From a virus: 64,000 nt of DNA. A program made the translations under genes and the position numbers. The DNA is taken from positions 31,052-95,051 of the IMG/VR virus record IMGVR_UViG_3300025030_000061; one strand, 5' to 3'. Positions 59,243 through 64,000 of the stretch are shown here, piece after piece; positions within the stretch are counted from its first letter, which is position 1; every line of letters begins with the position of its first letter. Under the pieces are notes generated by a model that saw only the letters and a program-made list of their open reading frames with translations, had not been told where the DNA came from and searched no databases.

Positions 59243-60343
59243 GGTGATGTCCTCCTGTCGACTATAAGGCGACGGCGCAGAATGATAGATCGCTTTTTTA
59301 AACTTGCCGGGTCTATAGCTTGGGTTCTTCCCAGCCTCTTTGTCTCTGTGATATCGTTTTAGTGCAAGTTCATTTTCTCTTTGGCGTCGGTCCTCGCTTT
59401 TATACTTTTGAAGCCCGCTATACTTAAAGTTTTTTACCGCACTGCTGCCACCTACATCTTCTTCTGAAACTATTTTAAATGTCCATCCTCTTGCATGGCA
59501 GTACTCCGTTGCTGCTTGCCATTTTGTTTGGTTTATTGCGTAGTCGTGTTCGCATTTCCATTTAACTTCTTCGATTTCTTTACGTCCATCGTTGTATTCC
59601 ACTAAAAAGTCGGGAAGGTATCTGCGGTCCCCATATTTTATTATGGGCACATTTTTGGTCCAGGTCTTGACTGTACCGTCCGCGTCCAGCTGCTGCATGC
59701 GGAGAATTTCTGTTATTGATCCTGCATGTTCCCACAGGCCTGTTTTGGTTGATTGCCACCAGCCTTTAATGCCGCGTGGGGTATAGTTCTTTTTTGCCTT
59801 GATCGCAGACGCTTCGCTCTGTGTTCTGAGCGCGCCTGCCTTTTTTACCTGGCCAGCCACCGAACCTGTACTGGTATTCAAACGCTTACCGATCTCGGTT
59901 GGAGACATTTGATCTTCTGTATAAAGCCTCACCATTTCATTCTGCAAATCTAGTGGGATCTTCATGGAACGTATGAGTCCTTCATTCCGCATCCATCGAA
60001 TTACCGTGGTCTGCGGAATGCCCATTTCATCCGCTATTTGCTTTGTAGATTTTCCCTCTTTGTAGCGCTGTGCAACTTCTTCTTTATCGCCTCGTTCTCT
60101 TAAAGGGACATTGTATCTTGTCAGGATGCTTCTTACTCCATTTGCGGAGCAGGAATGTTTCTCCGCTATTTGTGGTAATGTCAATTTGCTGTTTTTATAC
60201 TGTTGGATAATCGAGTTGGTAGTTTCTTCGCTCAGATAGTGTTTATTTGCAGGGTTCTCCCTTCCGCGTGAGTCTTCGTGTGCGGTTACTATATTCCCGT
60301 TCTTTTTTGTGTATGCCTTGATATGGCTCTTGAGCAAATGCAC
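58007..60343 (-). CDS. Fused ORF: module A + homing endonuclease-like insertion + cargo protein
   Basis: GTG 60343 follows GGGGAG at the portal stop. After module A (60266-60337), an AT-rich part encodes three HTH units (LPQIAEKHSCSANGVRSIL, TKQIADEMGIPQTTVIRW, SPTEIGKRLNTSTGSVAG) and a VSR/TnsA-like PD-(D/E)XK domain (DRRYLPDFLVEY, then IEEVKW with the Lys). No stop separates it from the downstream protein, which has its own start at 59242. Probably a homing-type nuclease gene inserted next to, or inside, a cargo gene. Confidence 0.65.
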   Translation of the reverse strand: MHLLKSHIKAYTKKNGNIVTAHEDSRGRENPANKHYLSEETTNSIIQQYKNSKLTLPQIAEKHSCSANGVRSILTRYNVPLRERGDKEEVAQRYKEGKSTKQIADEMGIPQTTVIRWMRNEGLIRSMKIPLDLQNEMVRLYTEDQMSPTEIGKRLNTSTGSVAGQVKKAGALRTQSEASAIKAKKNYTPRGIKGWWQSTKTGLWEHAGSITEILRMQQLDADGTVKTWTKNVPIIKYGDRRYLPDFLVEYNDGRKEIEEVKWKCEHDYAINQTKWQAATEYCHARGWTFKIVSEEDVGGSSAVKNFKYSGLQKYKSEDRRQRENELALKRYHRDKEAGKNPSYRPGKFKKAIYHSAPSPYSRQEDITMNKIEELLKAIEDAAQTGPDLLRKSQMGFDFAAPATATSNPHHAAYTRTNARGTTSQIQAKGAPTQPQDHHAMVKELHDAFEKHDKRGRGGLGISTDHPDYSTPEKYLQTAKNILKYQGHERLGKRGADEVGGMLNRHISELEGSGTAPAGGPIANLHLVPDEGLHQLVTGLANSGDNAMLAQVGNEIARRKAAAEDEQPVAVQEAKVDAGYRIPQRPTYPAPNSMTTADIKKIIESREAYTEDFLGDLKAGDKTELVWSSGKKQEITIQGEDAAPLLHGRPDTRHQKYEEGKAAKSAGKSERANPYTDETFENMAWHHGWSGDTKSDGSPIDNPYPKHQGAVVSVAPEIAHLITQVDAAATGLLAHPQMQQHRAEVEQMIHELHQYPSAGHAKAIVERLKDMGEDVSETK

Positions 60344-60347
60344 CAGA

Positions 60348-62033
60348 TTACTCCCCAATGGTTATGTGGAGATATTTTTTTTCTCTCTGATTTTGCTTGG
60401 GCTGCTGTGACTTTTGCATTGAGTCATCTTCTTCTTGATCCTGCTGGTCCTGCTGGTCCTGCTGTTCCATCATGTTAAAAGTATTTATATAATTTGGGAT
60501 CGCGACATCTGCCGGAAAATTCCAGGGGTTAGTATCTGCTCCTTCTTCTTTTTTAACTGGTCCAATAGGGTCAAGCCCTTCTTCCATCCTAGCCTCATTT
60601 CTAGTCATCCATTTAGAGACTCGTGAGGTTCTGACGGCTACTGTTTCTTGTTCGTCATCGGGGTTGAGTCCTACAAGTATCAGTTTCAGATCGTCGTATC
60701 TGGGTTTGATTATGCAATACGTTAGCCACTCACAGAGGTCTGTTAGCGATGGGATGAGGCCGCGTTCCTTGCTGAATTCTATCTCGTCCGACGGGTTGTG
60801 CCCGCCGAGCCCGCTCTGGCCGCTGGTGCCGGCGTAGGTGGAGAGGTTGAGTGTGCTGGGGTGGGCGCCGTAGGCCGCTGCCTTCAGGTTAATCGCCAGC
60901 TCTATCATCTGGTCGAATAGCATGTCCTTCGGGCTTTCGCGCAGTTTGACGCTCTTGACCTCGAAGCCTTCCTTGTCGCCGGAGGGGATTACAGGGAGGC
61001 GCCAGTTGCTGCCAATCCCGCCGGCTTCGGCTAGTATCTGCTGCTTGAATGCGGCGAGGCCTTCCTTATCGTAGTCCCCGGAAACGGTCAGGATTTGCTC
61101 CGGGTAGTTCGTGCGGAACATCTCCCGGTTGTACGTCCATGCCATAAGGAGGGTGGTGGTGATGTCGAGGGAAAGTTCCAGGCGACTCTCGCCGTACCCG
61201 AAGCGGTTGAGCTGGTCGCTCGGGTTGCTGATGTGGACGCTGATCTCGTCAGGGAGGAATGCCGCGGTGATCTGGCCGTCGATCAGCTGAACGTGGGAGC
61301 ACCTGGCGAGGTCGAATCCGGAGGCCTGGGATGCTCGCTCCATTCTGAATCCGTCGTCCTTCCGGTTCTTCTCGTTTTTCTGGGCCCAGGCGCGGATCGC
61401 CTCGTCGACGTTTTTGACGCTCTCCCCGGGGAGCCAGTGGAAGGCAGAGTATCCCTGTCCGTCGCGCCGCTTGTACCGGAGGAGAACCTTTCGGTCTATG
61501 ATCAGCTCGGCGCGGGTGAGGATGCCGACCAGGTCCTTCAGTCCGGTGTGCGGTCGGACCTTCTGAGGGTAGATGTCGAGGTACGGTTCCGGCGTCGGGT
61601 CGGAGAGCAGTTCCTCCATCTCGCGGCAGCGCTCGTCGTCTCCCTTGGTCACCTTATAGTTCTTGTCATCGTGGCGCTTGTGGACGACGCGAAAGCCGAC
61701 CTCTTTGCTTTTCCCCTCGTTGGCCTGCTGCCAGATGCGCTTCTGCTGGTCGATCCTGGCGCGGATCAGAATGGAATCGACGAAGGATTGCCGAGCGGCT
61801 TCATACAATATACTGAATTGTGGGGTACCTTGAGGTTTCTCTCGTGCTCCGTATGCCACCATATTCTGCGCCAGGGCGTAGGTGGAGAAGAAGGAGGCCT
61901 TGTTGTCTTCCTTCTGCATCTTCTTCGCTTCGGACTTGACGAGGTGCTCGATGGATCGGGCCGGCACGATTAGGCCGGCCGGTGTCTCTATCGGGTCGTT
62001 GAGGAAGTCTGAGGTTTTGGGGAGGTGAATCAT
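60348..62033 (-). CDS. Portal protein
   Basis: 561 residues from ATG 62033 (GGAGGG upstream, within a hairpin). A long mixed protein with the portal features of this myophage group: LKDLVGILTRAELIIDRKVL, GQGYSAFHWLPGESVKNVDE, DEISVHISNPSDQLNRFGYG and ELAINLKAAAYGAHPSTLNL. It ends with Gln/Asp repeats (EQQDQQDQQDQEED). The portal forms the ring through which DNA enters and leaves. Confidence 0.8.
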   Translation of the reverse strand: MIHLPKTSDFLNDPIETPAGLIVPARSIEHLVKSEAKKMQKEDNKASFFSTYALAQNMVAYGAREKPQGTPQFSILYEAARQSFVDSILIRARIDQQKRIWQQANEGKSKEVGFRVVHKRHDDKNYKVTKGDDERCREMEELLSDPTPEPYLDIYPQKVRPHTGLKDLVGILTRAELIIDRKVLLRYKRRDGQGYSAFHWLPGESVKNVDEAIRAWAQKNEKNRKDDGFRMERASQASGFDLARCSHVQLIDGQITAAFLPDEISVHISNPSDQLNRFGYGESRLELSLDITTTLLMAWTYNREMFRTNYPEQILTVSGDYDKEGLAAFKQQILAEAGGIGSNWRLPVIPSGDKEGFEVKSVKLRESPKDMLFDQMIELAINLKAAAYGAHPSTLNLSTYAGTSGQSGLGGHNPSDEIEFSKERGLIPSLTDLCEWLTYCIIKPRYDDLKLILVGLNPDDEQETVAVRTSRVSKWMTRNEARMEEGLDPIGPVKKEEGADTNPWNFPADVAIPNYINTFNMMEQQDQQDQQDQEEDDSMQKSQQPKQNQREKKYLHITIGE

Positions 62034-62040
62034 TATTGGT

Positions 62041-62064
62041 CCCTCCAATCGGGCAATTGGAGGG
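62041..62064 (-). promoter_or_regulatory. Hairpin that buries the portal ribosome site
   Basis: CCCTCCAAT and ATTGGAGGG are exact complements, 6 bases apart. On the minus strand the second arm holds the GGAGGG ribosome site, 7 bases before ATG 62033. Folding would hide the ribosome site. Confidence 0.6.
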
Positions 62065-62078
62065 AGTATGAACGATTG

Positions 62079-62104
62079 TGTAGCGCATATCAATTATTTT
62101 GCCC
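62079..62104 (-). promoter_or_regulatory. 26-bp late box, copy 4 (before portal)
   Basis: On the minus strand GGGCAAAATA, ATTGATATGCGCTACA, 46 bases before ATG 62033, the same distance as for the giant gene. Confidence 0.75.
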
Positions 62105-62117
62105 GAATGGACGGGCG

Positions 62118-62705
62118 CTAGGTTACCTGGTGCTGCCCGCAGTTCAGCCAGTCCTGGGGATAGACAGGGCAGGTCTTGTTCGCCTTGCTGCAGGTGCTGC
62201 AGTCTGTCCTTCCCGGTTCGTCTTGCGAATTGCTAATCTGGTACCTGTACCCGATGTTGGCAAGTCCGCTTGCTTTCCGATCTTCCAGGTCGGCGATTGC
62301 CTCGGCCTCGGTGCAGTGGTCGTATGCTCCGGCGTAGGCGTCGTATGCCCAGACGTGGAGGAACCAGTTTCTGGGAAGTCCGATCTGCCGGTACTCGATG
62401 CTGGTACCGTTGTTCTGATGATGCTTGATGCCCTCCATCATGCCGGGGGTGATACCAAGGTCGGCGTAAATCACGGCAGCATGTGCTACCTTGCTCCAGG
62501 CGAGCCCTGCTAGGATACCAAGTCGACGTTCCTCGGGGACCTCGTCGCGCAGTACTCCTGGTTGGGTAAATAAAAGGTGACTTGCCAGAGGGCTCTCTCC
62601 ACGTATCAGTGAGTCACGCAGGGCTCTCCTGGTGTAGGCGACATTGCGGGCGAGTTCCTCGGGTGTGCTGCCTGCGTAGGGGCTCTCTATAATCACGAGT
62701 CTCAT
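62118..62705 (-). CDS. DUF7768-like (SLOG/deoxyribosyltransferase-type) phage protein
   Basis: 195 residues from ATG 62705 (GGAGGTCAC upstream). Signature blocks: MRLVIIESPYAGSTPEELAR, SLIRGESPLASHLLFTQPG, GLAWSKVAHAAVIYADLGIT, PGMMEGIKHH. The fold resembles the nucleotide-handling SLOG group; a nucleotide or nucleoside substrate is inferred. The C-terminus has an extra Cys cluster (TDCSTCSKANKTC). Confidence 0.75.
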   Translation of the reverse strand: MRLVIIESPYAGSTPEELARNVAYTRRALRDSLIRGESPLASHLLFTQPGVLRDEVPEERRLGILAGLAWSKVAHAAVIYADLGITPGMMEGIKHHQNNGTSIEYRQIGLPRNWFLHVWAYDAYAGAYDHCTEAEAIADLEDRKASGLANIGYRYQISNSQDEPGRTDCSTCSKANKTCPVYPQDWLNCGQHQVT

Positions 62706-63148
62706 AATGGTGTGACCTCCTGGTATCTGCTGCATGTGGCACCATCCGCTAAAAGTCCGCTGTGTTGTAGCTCACAGGGTCCGTCGTCTGGGGCGCAGCT
62801 GTCGCAGAGCGATTTAGTTCGTGGCCGTTCCGGTTGGGTGCCGTACCACTTCGGCAGCTTGGCGAGTTTGTGGGCTCTCCCTTTCTCGATTCCCTCCCTG
62901 GTGACGGTCCCTCTGGCGACGAGTATGTCTATCATGGCGACGAGGTGTCCCAGCTCCTCCTCGAGGGCGGCTCGGTTGCTATGGCCGCGCTCGGGGTAGG
63001 TATCGTCGAGGCCGAACCTGACCGCCTTCGCCTTGATCTTGATCACGTCGGTGAGGTCCTTGACGAATCCGGTCAGCTCCTCGATCGTCTCGGCGCATTC
63101 CTCGGCCAGTATTTCCAGGTTGAGGGCCTGGTCCTTAAATTGTTGCAT
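62702..63148 (-). CDS. MazG-like pyrophosphohydrolase with cysteine-rich tail
   Basis: 148 residues. The MazG/all-alpha NTP-PPase pattern is clear: ILAEECAETIEELTGFVKD, RFGLDDTYPERG, ALEEELGHLVAMIDILVARG. It may hydrolyse abnormal or signalling nucleotides. A Cys-rich tail (LCDSCAPDDGPCELQHSGLL) may bind zinc. Overlaps the next gene (ATGA). Confidence 0.75.
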   Translation of the reverse strand: MQQFKDQALNLEILAEECAETIEELTGFVKDLTDVIKIKAKAVRFGLDDTYPERGHSNRAALEEELGHLVAMIDILVARGTVTREGIEKGRAHKLAKLPKWYGTQPERPRTKSLCDSCAPDDGPCELQHSGLLADGATCSRYQEVTPL

Positions 63149-63362
63149 GGTGCTCCTCCTGTGGTGTGGCGCTGCAGCTGCATGGCTTGTCTCCGAACAC
63201 CTGGTGGCAGGCGCAGGTGATGGTGTGCCCTTCCTTCTGGTGCAGTCGGTCGTATCTGGCGAGCCGACCGTGCGTCTCCTGGTCCTTCGGATTGTCGCAG
63301 GGCTCGGCGGCTGCCTTCACGTACAGGGCGTGCAGTTTGTCGAATTCCTCCTGGAAGCCCAT
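63135..63362 (-). CDS. Small hypothetical protein with C-terminal cysteines (75 aa)
   Basis: ATG 63362; overlaps the MazG start by 14 bases. Helical first half (EFDKLHALYVKAAAEPCDNP), then a Cys/His end (ITCACHQVFGDKPCSCSA), a possible zinc site. No family recognised. Confidence 0.5.
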   Translation of the reverse strand: MGFQEEFDKLHALYVKAAAEPCDNPKDQETHGRLARYDRLHQKEGHTITCACHQVFGDKPCSCSATPQEEHHATI

Positions 63363-63365
63363 CGG

Positions 63366-63608
63366 TTAGCGCCTCCGGTTCAGCGGGGATTCGGCTAGGC
63401 GCGTCAGGTCCCATGCGATCATATTCCCGCAACTTCCGCAGCGGAAGCCGTAGGCCTTCCGGTCCATCCGGCGCATGGTGTCGCAAGTCAGGCAGTACGG
63501 CTCCCATCCGTCGTACCAGGTCCCCATCTTCGCCTGGCGCAGCATGGCGTCCTTCGTCTCGGGGGGGAGGGCGCTGCTCTCCGCCACCGTCCAGGGTGTC
63601 TCCCTCAT
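63366..63608 (-). CDS. Zinc-ribbon protein (80 aa)
   Basis: Start taken at ATG 63608 (GGGGGAAC upstream, one base after the previous stop). Residues near 40-65 hold CLTCDTMRRMDRKAYGFRCG, a CxxC...CxxC zinc ribbon with Tyr/Phe in the strand. Function unknown. Confidence 0.55.
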   Translation of the reverse strand: MRETPWTVAESSALPPETKDAMLRQAKMGTWYDGWEPYCLTCDTMRRMDRKAYGFRCGSCGNMIAWDLTRLAESPLNRRR

Positions 63609-63609
63609 C

Positions 63610-64000
63610 CTACTGTTCCCCCTCATCGCCTACGCAGAGTCCGTGGTGGTTCGGGCAGTCGCCGGGGCATCCCTCGGGGCGCTTGTCCTCGATGATCGGT
63701 TTTGGGTCGGTGATCTTGTAGAGGAGCTGCAGGCCGGCGACCACCAGCCGTGCCAGGGCCTCGTCCGCCTCGCGTCCTTCTCCGGTGGTCATATCCATGA
63801 TGCTCCGGCAGCCTTCCGGGTCGTCAAGGTCGAAGCCCACCACCGTCGAGCCGTATTCCTGCCGCTCGTCGGGTTGCAGTTCGCCTTCCTTCATGGGGTT
63901 GCAGTCGCTGTCCAGGGCCTGGATCATGAGGTCTTCGACGGGCTCCCAGATGTTGGCTTCGTTTCCGGTGTAGGCCAAGGTCTTGCCGTGGACGCAGCGG
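63610..64000 (-). CDS. Hypothetical protein, C-terminal part (5' end outside window)
   Basis: The frame is open to the right end of the window; the TTG at 63978 might be a start but coding appears to continue (RCVHGKTLAYTGNEANIW). A mixed protein with a DxDD strand (TVVGFDLDDPEGCRSIMD) and a C-terminal Cys pair (GCPGDCPNHHGLCVG). Not recognised. Confidence 0.55.
   Translation of the reverse strand, partial: RCVHGKTLAYTGNEANIWEPVEDLMIQALDSDCNPMKEGELQPDERQEYGSTVVGFDLDDPEGCRSIMDMTTGEGREADEALARLVVAGLQLLYKITDPKPIIEDKRPEGCPGDCPNHHGLCVGDEGEQ

Noticed and set aside
59260-60265. Intein inside the cargo ORF
   Set aside because: No Cys/Ser/Ala start block and no terminal His-Asn followed by Cys/Ser/Thr was seen; the downstream gene has its own ribosome site.
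1-64000. CRISPR array
   Set aside because: No regularly spaced direct repeats with unique spacers were seen; the repeats found are coding modules or short intergenic elements.

Overview
The window is a stretch of a large contractile-tailed (myovirus-type) temperate phage genome with a GC-rich Gram-negative host. It carries a tail sheath, tail tube, tape measure, baseplate wedge and spike genes, a portal, a MuF-like head protein, a prohead protease, a scaffold-like protein and a major capsid protein. A Gram-negative host is inferred from the Sec-exported endolysin and the small lipoproteins. The 3' part of a tRNA-Leu(CAA) gene lies in an intergenic gap beside a factor-independent terminator, and looks like a phage attachment site. 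Phage genes lie on both sides of it, and the same short intergenic elements recur on both sides, so this is probably attP of a free or circular form rather than a prophage end. Integrase, terminase, DNA polymerase and primase are not in the window.

Layout. (1) 1-14185, plus strand: early/accessory and recombination genes, comprising a DUF1064-type nuclease, an HNH nuclease, a C5-cytosine methyltransferase with a long repeat array, a DUF5131 (Gp37/Gp68) protein, small DNA-binding proteins, a DnaQ-type exonuclease with a degenerate first motif, an RDF-like protein and an SbcD/SbcC pair. (2) 14186-14603: terminators, tRNA fragment (attP core) and flanking direct repeats. (3) 14604-31938, minus strand: lysis genes, then fibre/adhesin genes of which several carry signal peptides, then baseplate, spike and hub. 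(4) 31994-43826: tape measure, tail chaperones, tube, sheath, connectors, capsid and scaffold. (5) 43852-52867: protease, a moron-like transcription unit, a pyrophosphatase-like protein and a giant multi-domain protein. (6) 52868-55214: an island of six small plus-strand genes inside the late region. (7) 55228-64000, minus strand: MuF-like protein, two virion-cargo-like multi-domain proteins, a homing-endonuclease insertion, portal, and small metabolic genes (DUF7768, MazG-like).

Regulation. Four late operons are preceded by an almost invariant 26-bp box (27730, 31961, 52913, 62079). A related 14-bp word occurs before four other genes, once inside the spacer of a consensus sigma-70 promoter. 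The plus-strand genes share a different element of about 36-40 bp, seen seven times.

Most unusual content. The giant 2012-codon protein and its neighbours are built from three recurring modules, named here A, B and C. They are joined to enzyme-like domains: sigma-like, HAD phosphatase, ParB/DdrB-like, acetyltransferase-like, TGT/DpdA-like and RMF-like. They look like proteins packaged in the head and delivered with the DNA. One module (C) also exists as part of a separate plus-strand gene. A 68-codon gene is nested in another frame inside the giant ORF. The protease and the capsid protein share a 34-residue segment with 20 identities. All domain calls are by eye, without database searches.
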